The notes under the pieces are model-generated. The model was given only the letters and a program-made list of their open reading frames with translations. It ran no database searches and was not told where the DNA came from. 64,000 bases of DNA from Cliona cf. orientalis. Its lineage: Eukaryota; Porifera; Demospongiae; Clionaida; Clionaidae. This document shows, piece by piece, positions 34,508-45,500 of this stretch (within the stretch, counting starts at the first letter, position 1; each line of letters opens with the position of its first letter). Both the position numbers and the translations under genes were made by a program. The stretch lies in NCBI GenBank assembly GCA_963930775.1, contig OZ005700.1, forward strand, positions 1,133,476-1,197,475, given 5' to 3'.

Positions 34508-35904
34508 ATGAGAAACAGCTTCCTAGCCCTCAGCTGGATCTGTAGTCGTGTGCTGTGCGCCATGGGCAAAGGAAGAAAGAACTTTTACGCCGTCAGAGTA
34601 GGCAGAACCACTGGCATCTACTCCACATGGTACTATGAATACCTTCGCCCAAAAAATTGATTATCAAAAATTTCTTTGTACTCCCATTCAAACAGGGAAG
34701 AATGTGAAGCTCAGGTGAAGGGCCACCCTGGTGCAGTATTTAAAGGCTTTTCCACACGCTCTGAGGCCAGTTCTTTTATCCAGGGAGGCAGAGGCACCAG
34801 CAGTGGCAGGGGAGGATGGGGAGGGGGAGGGTCATACAGTGGCTACACAAGGAACTACTCCAGTCACCAACCAGCAGCAGTAGCATCATCATATCCCTCA
34901 ACATCAGATTATCAACCATCATACTCAACTCGGGCACGTCAGAGATACCATGGAAACTTTACTTCAAATCGAAGGTAAAGTAGCCTAAAATCCACGCAAG
35001 AAGCCTACATGTAGAAGAGCAATAATTCAATACTTCTTTTCTAGGTCTGGCAGTTCCTATGGCAGGAAGTACTATGGTGGTGGTGGCAGTGGTTCATCGT
35101 TTAGCAGTGGGAGTGGTACATGCAGTCGTCCTGTGGTTTATTCGGATGGTTGCTGCTTCAACAATGGATTTCGAGGAGCGTGTGGGGGCATAGGGGTGTA
35201 CTGGGGGGATGGAAACTCTTAGTAAGCCGTGCATACCATTAGGGAAGTGATGAGCTAATCACTGGAGTGTTCTTTCTGTAGCAATGTGAGTGAGAAGCTT
35301 CATGGGCACCAGACTAACCAAAGAGCTGAGTTACTAGTAAGCAATAATTATATAATAGAATTTTTATACTGGTATATAGTATGTACAACTTGTGTGATTA
35401 TGTCTATGTACAGTCTGCCTGTCGAGCTCTAGAAACAGCCATAGAGCAGGGCCACAGGTCTGTCGAAGTCAAAACTGACAGTTCCTACACTATAAAGGGT
35501 GAGTTATGCATATATTTTTTTCAGCTGCTGAAGTGTGTCATGCCCTTGGCAGTGTATATACAACATTGACAAGCTGGGTATGGGCCTGAGGATGAAGCTA
35601 TATATGATACTGTGCATTTTTGTTAATATTGTGTAGCAATGACGGAGTGGATTGGGAAGTGGAAGTCCAACGGATGGAGAACTGTCAACAATGAAGATGT
35701 TAAAAATAAAGAAGATATCCAACGACTGGACAGTCTGTGCCAAAACATTGATGTGAAATGGGTGAGACCCCATACTTAACTCATTGTTAAAATAATAGAG
35801 TTGATGTAAATTTTCTCTATGTGTAGACACATGTCCGAGGGCATGCTGGCGTGCGTGGAAATGAAGCTGCTGACCAATTGGCCAAAGCTGGCTCCCAAAA
35901 TTAA
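34508..35904 (+). CDS. RNASEH1: Ribonuclease H1, with mitochondrial-type leader
   Basis: Cleaves the RNA strand of RNA/DNA hybrids in nucleus and mitochondria. Seven exons join in frame to 306 aa: 34508-34629, 34696-34974, 35045-35221, 35282-35336, 35414-35498, 35637-35761 and 35827-35904. The hybrid-binding domain (KNFYAVRVGRTTGIYSTW, then EECEAQVKGHPGAVFKGF) is followed by a Gly/Ser/Tyr-rich linker. The catalytic domain keeps the Asp-Glu-Asp-Asp set: VVYSDGCC, QRAELL, KTDSSYT and GNEAADQLA. A second in-frame Met at 34562 (codon 19, MGKGRKNF) would give the nuclear form. The 18 residues before it are hydrophobic and carry only Arg as charge, like a mitochondrial presequence. Confidence 0.95.
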
Positions 35905-36174
35905 CGTATTATAACAATCTATCCATTTTCTTCTTGACTCTCAACCATCTTAACCTAAATTGACTATCACTTACTCAGTTATCACTGGTACCTCAATTCA
36001 TTCTTGAATCCTCACAATACATCAATAATGACAAAGTTGAAGCAAGTACTCTTGGTTGAAATAATTATTAAAGATATACACACTTACACTAGGAAGTTTT
36101 ACATACGTCACTACATTTGCCATAGTAGAGATACAGGATATAATTGACAGTCACTGAGACATTCGATGCCTACT

Positions 36175-36443
36175 TTAATCTGTAAATAATGGTGAAAGTG
36201 GTGTATATGTACGACGGGTGTGTATTCTAAATAATGCTCACCTTCCTCAAAACTGGCCTTCAGAACTTTACTAACGGCTTCATCGTCGTAGTTTCTGTAG
36301 AATTCTTCATACCTTCTCCTACGAGGCAAAGCAACTCCAAACCACCACGCAGCACCGACGAGCCACCCCGCAGTCGTTCCCATCAAAATATCTCGCAGTA
36401 TTTTCTTTTTCAGCATCCCTCTCATTACCAGTGTGTTAGCCAT
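36175..36443 (-). CDS. COX6C: Cytochrome c oxidase subunit 6C
   Basis: Nuclear-encoded single-TM subunit of respiratory complex IV in the inner mitochondrial membrane. Exon 1 (36443-36242) and a 5-nt coding remainder of exon 2 (36179-36175) give 68 aa. It matches COX6C in MRGMLKKKILRD, the TM segment near 20-40, and YEEFYRNYDDEAVSKVLKAS against human [20 protein letters not shown]. The protein ends after Glu-Glu-Asp, as expected for a short subunit (human 75 aa). It is convergent with RNASEH1 and divergent from AHI1. Confidence 0.85.
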
Positions 36444-36658
36444 GGCTAATCTAAAAGTATTTGAGCATAATATGGAACGTTTATATGGTCAAAAAGGCAC
36501 ATTTCTTACCCTTTTCTTCGAAGTATAAAACTGCAGATAGATGTTTGAGGTCACAAGTTTAAGAATACGGAGTATCAGCGTTAGTTTACGGACGTTTCCT
36601 GAATGCGGTAGCGGCATTTAGGTCAAAGTTCGTCTCCATAGCAACAATTCAAACAACA
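36444..36658. promoter_or_regulatory. Shared COX6C / AHI1 upstream region
   Basis: 215 bp between divergent start codons. The AHI1 ATG lies in a good context (CAACAATGGCC). No clear TATA box or NRF-1-type palindrome was seen. Confidence 0.5.
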
Positions 36659-38732
36659 ATGGCCGCCACATCTTTAGATGGCAGTTTTCAAACAACATCA
36701 AAGGCGGGAGACGTCTCTTTGGCTCGGCAAAGGCGAAGAAGAACTACACGAAGGTCTGGAACTAGAGATCTGAATCAAACTGAGCCACAAAATGGCGACA
36801 CTAGGTCCCTGTCTCTCTCACAATCCTCTGACAGCCTGTTAGCCACCCCTTCAGCCCAGCCTCGTACCCCTAGCCCTATTAGTGGTTCTCTCTCCACCAC
36901 GACCGGAACAGCAAGACAACGAAGGTCTCAGAGAAAGAGAGAATCACTTCGCAAAATAGTAACTGCTAGTGTAGAGCCTCAGCCAGTCCTGACTACACAG
37001 CGTGAACTGGAAGACAGCACTGCTGGAGTGGCCAGCCTGTTGGAAAGGAACCTGGATCAGACTGATGGAGGGGGTGAAGTGAGGGAACAAAGCCAAGGTC
37101 CAGTAGCTCAGGGTGAAGTGATTGTAAATCACAGCACTGAGTCACCAAATCATCATACAAGTGAGGAAAATCAGGAACCAGAAGATCAAAATCGACCTGA
37201 AAGTGGTCCTCCTGTTAATGGTGAGACAGCCCCCTAGTAATTAAAATAATTTATTATAGTACATTATTCTGTATTCATCTATAGAGGGACGACCATTGCC
37301 ACCTCGATTAGACCTATCAATTCGCACAAGTGGCAGTCCGACTAACCTAGGAGAGACAACCCCCCTCTCTGATGAAATCTTTAGTCTCATTGTCCACCAT
37401 ACTGATATTCTCCGAGCCAGTGTCAACATCACCCATCCTTGTGTTAGAGTTAGTATTGTAGACACCTCAGAGGAGGCTGTTGGGGCGTATGCCAAAAAAT
37501 CTAACCCAACTAAATGTGTTACTTCGTACTATGAGAGTGGTAACCCTGTAGTGGACTACATATTGCCAGTTTTGACCCAGCCATTTGATACCGATGATAG
37601 AAGGTAAAATATTTTCACAGAATTAACATGAAATAATTTAATTACGTGTTCTATTAATAGTAAAAGCCTACTACCAGAATGGGAAGAGACACTGATCTTC
37701 AACGAACACCCAACTCATTTCACTAACAATGAAAAATTGATTATTTTCTTTGAAGTATTGGACTTTCCAATATCAACCAGCATGGCCACAATGAGCCATC
37801 GTCAATCACAGTTGAACAGCTCTCCCTGGTATAAGATAGCATGGGGCTTTGTGCGTCCTGCTGGTAAGATAGGAACATCTCAGATAGGAGAGAAATGCAG
37901 ACTACAGTTATTTCAATATCCAAGAAGGAGATTTAGACGCCTACCAGAGACTAACGAGGTATTTAATAATAATAATAAAGTTACCATAAATGTGTGGGCC
38001 CCTTTATTATTGCATCATTTGATCAGGTGTACAACTTGTGGTCTCGTGGCTATCGTGTTGCGTACCCAAGCACACTCTACGTGACACTGAAGCCCGTTGC
38101 TAATGGTCCAGAAGACAGTGCCTTACCCTCTCCTCAGCCCCTTAGAAGATCCATGCTACCAACACAGAGGGAAGAAGGCTCGCTCACTTTCGAACAGCTC
38201 ACGCTCAGACAAGTACCAGCCACCAATAGGTGAGCACACTAACTGTGAAATTTTATACATAATCAATTTTTTCTGCTTCCTGTAGCTCAGCAAATCTGCT
38301 TGATTCTCCATCAAAGCTTCTCTCTGCCAGTGCGCGGCTCCCTGGCCAGGCGTGTCGCATACCGACCACCAACCATGCCACACTCTACCCCGCCAAAATG
38401 GGCTGTTCTTGCCTGCTCTTCTCTCACTCTGGCAGGCTACTAGCTGCAGGTTGTGCCAGCAGCCAGGGCACTACTGCTTATCCTGTCATCCTATTCGAGG
38501 TATGCCTATAGTGTGCTTACACGTACGCACATGTAGCATAATGTGTATTGGGATGATAGGTTCCATCATTCAAAACGCTCTTGACAACAGAAGGTCATCA
38601 TGGTATTATCTATGGCTTATCTTGGACACAGAATGATCAGCTATTGGCCTCAGCTTCTGCTGATGGATTAGTCAAGTACGTAAGCAGTATTGGCACAATA
38701 TTCTGTTCAGGCATGATTCATAATTCAATCCC

Positions 38733-38809
<77 letters not shown>

Positions 38810-39977
38810 GCGCACACATTATGATAGGGTATGGTCACTGACAAGCCCCACTGCATCTGAGCCTATGGCCGTCCTACCTCACCCTTGCTATGTATACGCT
38901 GTCTGCTTCTCCCGTTCTGATACTGGTGCAGACCTACTTGTGTTCACTGGAGCTTATGACAGCATTATTCGTGTGTGGAGCATTACCAGTGACTCATACA
39001 AGGTATTGTTATAATAATATTATGTTGCTCCTAAGCTACTATTAATTATTTTACTTTGTGGTTTTAGCTCATGTGTGAACTCCATGGGCATACTGGGCTG
39101 GTGAACTGCTTAGTATGCTCCGATAAGCGGGTTCTCTATGCTGGGGATAGCAAGGGCCAGTTGGGGGTGTGGCAAGAGAAGCAAGGGGCATGGCAGATGA
39201 AGAAGGCCATAAACATCGTAAATGTGAGCACTGTAACATCGTTTTGATAACAGCATGGCATAACTTGTATCGTTTCCCATGTCAGGGTGCTCCACTGATT
39301 TCACTTAGTCTCCATCCAAGTGGCCGAAAGATGGTACTTCACACCGATAAGGGTCAACTGGTCATGCTCGACCTTAGAATGTGAGTAGTTCGTACATAAA
39401 GTGGCAATATTACTCAATTACTGTATCGCTTGTACGACAGAGATCGGCCATGCTGCGAGTTTAGAGGCCTACTACTATCACAGTCTCAGCGGTGTTTTAG
39501 CTTCATAGCTCCCTGTGGTGGACTGGTATTTGCCGGAGGCAGCAAAGGACAGCTTAACGTGTGGAAGAGTGACACAGGTATAAAGCACACTACAGCGACT
39601 ACTAATAAATTTTGGCTATCCTTCACATTTTACAAAATTGGGATACCATTTTTGTAGGTGTACTTCAACATGTATACACCGAACTTCCACTCACGGCAGC
39701 GATCTGTGCGATGGACTATCATCCAACTGAACACATGCTGGCTGTTTCTGCATTTGGCAGTCACCAGCCTTTGGTTATCTGTACGCATGTTTCCTGTGGA
39801 ACAGAGACAAACGACACACAAAGTATAGTTGACTCTGGCAGCGGGAAAGAGACTACGGGAATAATGAAACAGGATTCAATGATTCTTCATTTGAACCAGA
39901 GACTAAGAGAAGTGACAAAAACTCTCAATAGAGCATCACGACCAGCAGCGGGGGGAACAGAAATCAGAAAAAAATAG
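36659..39977 (+). CDS. AHI1: Jouberin (AHI1), WD40 ciliary transition-zone protein without SH3
   Basis: AHI1 acts at the ciliary transition zone. Eleven exons: 36659-37220, 37285-37603, 37661-37958, 38027-38229, 38286-38499, 38560-38675, 38828-39002, 39068-39223, 39286-39380, 39441-39577 and 39658-39977. They join in frame to 864 aa. A Ser/Thr/Gln-rich N-terminus is followed by the conserved pre-WD domain ([73 protein letters not shown]). The linker LPGQACRIP is almost identical to human. Then come about seven WD repeats ([38 protein letters not shown] and others). It ends shortly after a helix ([16 protein letters not shown]) that precedes the SH3 domain in vertebrates. No SH3 follows before the stop, and none was seen in the 220 bp before DEK. 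Confidence 0.93.
38738..38807. repeat. (CT)n microsatellite in AHI1 intron 6
   Basis: About 70 bp of nearly perfect CT dinucleotide repeat within the intron 38676-38827. It ends about 20 bp before the GATAG acceptor and may act as an unusually long polypyrimidine tract. Confidence 0.95.
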
Positions 39978-40196
39978 AAAATTTTGGTGAAAATATTCAA
40001 ATTTATTTTTGTATGACTGGGCTTGTAAATTCAATGTCAAAAAGAATAAAATCATCTATTTTCATGATTGCAGCAATCTGTGAAAAAATATGGTACAGAA
40101 AATAAATCAGTGATCTTGCAATAGTTTTGTGAATTAACTTCAAACAAGTTTAACTTGCATTATAATTATTGATGATCGAGGAACCATGCTCAAATA

Positions 40197-41564
40197 TTAC
40201 AGGGAGGCAGTGACAATTTCTATGCAGGATACAATGTAATTTTTCCGCTTGGTCAAATCCACCCCCGGGTACTTGGCATAGACTTGCAAACAGACAGACT
40301 TGGTCGTTGCTTTTTGTAAATCAGCATCTTTCAAAATAGCCTTCACAGTTTCCATCAGTTCAGAGTCCTGAAAGTGAAACCCCCACTATAATCACGGTAC
40401 AGAATTATATCTTCTTTTCTAGTTACCTCTGGCTCTTTGCACGGCTCTGGCTGCTAAAGATGACCCGATAATAGATACATGTACGTAGATGATGGGAAAA
40501 AAAATTGATTATTATAGTAGTGGGTCATAGTGACAGGGTAGTCAGCTCAAGTACCTTAGGCTCTTCTTTTGTTTCTTCCAGTGTCTCTCCCTCTCCTTCC
40601 TCCTCCTCCTCCTCCTCTTCCTCCACCGCCTCACTGTCTGCTTCAATCTCTCCCTCACTATCACCTTCCTCTTCAGTGCCATCTTCCTCACTGGATGACA
40701 ACTTTGCCTTCTTTCTACCAACTTTGCTACTCTTGTTAGTGGAGGACTTGCGACGCCCTATACAAAATAAACCAATCACATTAACTGAAAATTTTTATAT
40801 GGATTCAACAACTTACTCTTTGCTGGAACTCTTCCTAAATTTTGTGGACTAAGAAGGAAGTCGAGTATTCTTTCCATCTGTTCCTCCTTGGACCCAGTGA
40901 GGGGCAAATTCAACGCCTCCAGAAACACTCGCAGCCCAGCTTTTGTGAGTCTAGTATAAATTACATGTATGTGAAAATTATTGTAATGGGACGCCTGAAC
41001 AAACTGCTGCTTACTTGTCTAATGATGCCTTCTTCCTTAAATATTGCTCACTGTCTTTCTCAAAAGTGAACCCAGTGAACTCACGTAAATTCTTTTTTAC
41101 TTCCAATTTCTGTACCAATATTAAAAGAGCAATAATTCTATACAGAGAAATAGCCCTTTTTTCCTTACACTTCCAGGTCTGTCGAGGCAGATGCGGTGGA
41201 GTGGCTTAAGCTCTTCAGATGCATGTCTTTTAATGTAATTTTCAACTAAAAAAGAAGGTAAAGAAATGCCCAGTGATTGCTGAAATTATGCCAGGAGAGT
41301 CAAATTGATCCGTATTGAGATCATACTTTGTGCTATATCTCCCAGCTTGACCCCTGACCCTCCCTTGTACTCCAGCACCGGTCTCTTGGCCTCGTGTGTG
41401 ATGGCAAATGTTTCAATTCCCTTCCTTTTTCGTTTTCCCTGTACGACTAGAGGCTGGTCAAATAGCCCCGGGCCAGCGTCAGACTGGCCCTACGGTATGA
41501 TGAAGATCATGAAAGATGTCCGATGGTATTTGATCAACTGTACCTTCATAGCCGAGCCACTCAT
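40197..41564 (-). CDS. DEK: DEK chromatin-binding protein
   Basis: DEK binds structured DNA and histones and has roles in chromatin and splicing. About eight exons. The first is 41564-41544 (MSGSAMK) and the last ends at a TAA at 40197. The order is: GKRKRKGIETFAITHEAKRP; the pre-SAP/SAP region (IENYIKRHASEELKPLHRI, LREFTGFTFEKDSEQYLRKK, LTKAGLRVFLEALNLPL, EEQMERILDFLLSP); a long Glu/Asp/Ser acidic tract; and the C-terminal DEK_C domain (LMETVKAILKDADLQKATTK, then VYAKYPGVDLTKRKNYIVSC). The match to human DEK covers the whole length. Internal exon limits were not all fixed to the base. Confidence 0.9.
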
Positions 41565-41894
41565 GTCGTTCCAAACTCGATCCAAGTAGCCATCTATTTT
41601 TGAAACTCGTGTGCTACCGTAACGCCCACCACATGCACACCTAGCACACCGTGTAATGTTTAATCACGTGACCGACAGTGCCATGGAAGGGAAAATCCCT
41701 GGACTTTTCCCGCCACCGTGTCATGCGCGCGCCTCGAAAATTTATTATTAACCGCGGAATTCAATTCGGTTACGTCAGCCATTTTAGATTCTAAATTTGA
41801 ACCGCATAGTACAGTCAAAAAGCGCTTGTTTGCTCATTTTCACCATCTGGCTCGTACGACTGTCGTGTGTTAGCCGCTTTTTCTCTGTATCAGC
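41565..41894. promoter_or_regulatory. Shared DEK / iPLA2-like promoter region
   Basis: 330 bp between divergent start codons. It contains the E-box TCACGTGA near 41663-41670 and a CRE-like TTACGTCA near 41770. GC-rich cores flank an AT-rich centre. Confidence 0.5.
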
Positions 41895-42533
41895 ATGTCT
41901 CAGGGAGGTACATGTAAGTTCTTCTTGTGTGTACCTATGACCAAAAAAAAGTTGCTTATGCATGTCATTAACTCTTATGCGTGCACGCAGGGCAGCCTGG
42001 TATTAACCTTTTTAAAACTTCTACTCTCTATCTTTGCATTTCAGCCATGAGTTCCAAGATGGCATTCCTCAGAAGGAAGTCGAGCCCCAGCACTGGTCGC
42101 AGCATTGGTCGCAGTGGCTCGCCGCCTACTTTGCCCAATGGAAACGTGAGTTTAATAGAACCATAGAATATGTATATAATCTATGATAGAACCTCCCTCC
42201 CTACTACATATGTATACTCCAGCTACCTCAACTGCCAAACTTGGGTATCAACTATCACCCTTCCTGAATCAATTGTGATTAAAAATACTAATCATGTTTT
42301 CTGCTATATCAGCCCTTGGCTACATTTATTGTATGGTTTGTGAGAACTGCACTCCCTTGAGCGACTGTTAGTTTTCGGTTTCTTTATTTTCCCAGCTGTG
42401 AGTGTGAATTGGGATATCAAACTGCTATCACTGGTGTTGTACGTTAACCACAGACGAACAACACTGTGCATTGTTTGTCATGTCACTGTAAAGTTATAGC
42501 AGGAAATCATTTAGGAAGATTATTTATCTGCCA

Positions 42534-42567
<34 letters not shown>

Positions 42568-45500
42568 GCTGATTAATTCCACATGTCACACATGTGCATA
42601 TGCAGAGAGCAGACCTCATATCAGTCGTTCAGAGCAGAAAGAGCAGCAAGGATAAATTCAAGGAGCTTCTAAACCGAGTTGTACAGGGAGAGACCGATAC
42701 CATCAATGCTCGCGGGGAGCACGGAAACACTGCCCTCCACCATGCAGTCTTGGTAAGACCATGTTAAATTGTTTCTTTGTTGTGTTCTCTTGTTGTTGTT
42801 GTTTTTTTCTGGGTGAGAAAAAAATCACGTATGCAAAGTCAGTTCAACACCTGTTGTGTACACGTATTGACATGTTGGATTACCCTAGTGTTATATTGCA
42901 GGAGCCAAGTGTGGGTGGGTACGCATATGCATTGGTGATGATACATGTGTTGATGAGGTTATTTGTCAGTTTTGCTTCACTTGTGGTCGTGCTGTCACCG
43001 TGCTCTGCAGTGCGTCCTGCTCGGACAATTATTGTGGTTACTGTAGCTGCGTGGATACAGTCAAGTTACTTTGGCAAAGGCTGGGCTTTTCAAAGACAGG
43101 GCTTTTCAAAGGCAACATAACGATACTTGGCAGCCAGAAAATTTGTATTGTAGTATTATTGTGTACAACAGTTGAGCCCTGAATGCAACTACTGTATAGG
43201 TATTTCGTATGAAGGAGATAAAAGAATATACTGTGTTCTTCAATCCAGTAGTTTGGCCCAATACTAACCACATGTACAGATGCCAATGGAGTGGATCTGC
43301 AAGTACACAGAGTACTAATCTAGTTTGTTAAATTTAGCATGCTATATACATGCATTTTAACCTAAATCTAATTTGGCTGGGATTCTGTCTGCACCACTGT
43401 TGATCACATGCACCCTGTGTGTGTCTGATCACACAACATCAGAAAAAACAACTCAATTTGGGGTCCGCTTAATTTGTTGGTCATGTAATGGCCTCTAGCC
43501 TCTACCAAAACTATTTTCAAACAGAAGGTGGTGGTAATTATTCACTTGAGCAAGCTGCCCTGTGGGGGAGCTGCAAGGTTTCATATCCTTGGTTGCTATA
43601 GGTGCCATAATTCAGCTTTTATTAGATCAAGAGACTGCTAAGTGGTGATTTAATTGCTGGTGGGTGAGTGGGCCCACTTCTGTCTGTGGCAACTTGTAGC
43701 TGCCCAAGGCTGGGGCTTCAGGGGGCTTCAGGGCATCCTGTGCTACAAGGACAAGTGTTTCTTCTATGACAATTGGTTAGGAAGCTGTATGTTTGGAGTG
43801 AATTTGAATGGAGGCTCAGTCAGGGGATGTGGTTCTTGCCAGTGAGCTAGATCATTTGCCCACAGACTGTTCATCTTGAAGTGTGTATGTGTGTGGTGAG
43901 ATGGTTGAGGCTTTTGTTGTTCCATTTCCAGGCTATTGAGTTTCATTGTGGCTGTGGCTTTGCCTTGAGTACTACTCACCTCCAAACAGGGCACCATCAG
44001 ATGTTTAGGCTAGTTGTGGCTTTGCTGGAGTGGGTCTCTCCATTGCTCCCTCTTCAGCCTGGGAGCCAAGGAAGGATAAGGAAGGAAGGATTGCCATTGT
44101 AGCCATTGTTTCTAGCTACTCTCCTTCTCTGGAGATCCATCTGTCAGTGGCTTTGCTGTAGTGATCGTGAGTGGCCTTCCCTCTTTAGTCAAGAATAAAC
44201 AGAGCTAGAGAGGGAGGGGACGTAAGCCATTGTTTTCTATTGCTTCATGTGAGTGCACCTATGTGCAGATTCAGGCGTAGATAGACGCTGGTCCCTGATA
44301 CTCCCCACACGAGTGATACATGTACCTTGAAGATGAGTCTATGCATGTTATTGCTTTGCTTATCTGAGTGCACCATTTGGGTGGGTGTCGAATGGAAAAC
44401 TTTCACTGAATTTGTTTCTCGAAAAGACGTACATACAGCTGGTAATAGTCGCTCGAGTTGAAAAAACTTTCATTATAAGTTAACAGTACATACACTCTTG
44501 TTTATTCAACTCTACACACACCTATTTGCTGACGTTGAATGCATGGTCACGTACATGAACCACACACACACACACAGCTACAGAGTGTAGCTATGTGAGC
44601 AGGCTCTCAACACATGTACCAGTTTATGATAAGCAATACAATTTTATATACCTTATAGTAATTACTGTGTGAGAATTAGAAGTTGACTCGGCTTTGCAGA
44701 AAGGTAACCTTTCTGCTTTCAGATGTGCTATAATATTGTGTATGTGTATGGGGAGGGGTCAAATTTCGAGATGCTTCATTACTTAGTCTGTAACTAGACG
44801 TGCCGTTACGGGCGACTTGCTTATTTGGACTGAATCAAGTGGCATCAAAGAGCTCAGGTTTCCATTAAGTGCAGACCCACAGTATGCGGTTGCATCGCAG
44901 TTAAATTCGTATTTCTCAATTTGTAGTTACGTCTTGACTACGTTTGATCCCCAGGTTAGCCCCCGTGTGGAGGGTAATCCAAAATCCGTGGAAGTTATCA
45001 ACTACTGAAACCCTAAACTACTCAGCTGCTGTCACATGTCACATTAAAAATTAGTAGTTTGGAGTATATATCGTATTCTTAGTTCCAATATACATGTAAG
45101 TTGTAGCTAGAGTATAACACTCGTGGTTGTAGTGTGCAGTACATTATTATTACCATTTTGTCAACTCTCTGTCGTATAATAAGTCAACAACTTAAGATCA
45201 ATCTCCCGTGTAGTGAGATTATACGGATCATTGCAGTATCAGCTTCTTAAGAATCGGTACTATGCAATGTAGCTGTTTTTGCTTTTGCTTTGGCACGTAG
45301 CAAGCTGCATTCCAGCATCCATTCATTCCCCTCGCACACATACGCGCTTGCACACACGCTTATCTCAACAGCTGTAGCCATTGAGACACTACGCTGTTAG
45401 ACTACACGTGTCCTTTGGTCTAGTCTGATCAGGTGCCTTTGGGATCTCTAGTCTGTGCATTGTCCATGGGATAAGCTGATTTTCGTCTTCCATTGTATTG

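Noticed and set aside
44817..45008. 63-aa ORF in the phospholipase intron 3
   Set aside because: No homology recognised and no ankyrin pattern. Treated as chance.
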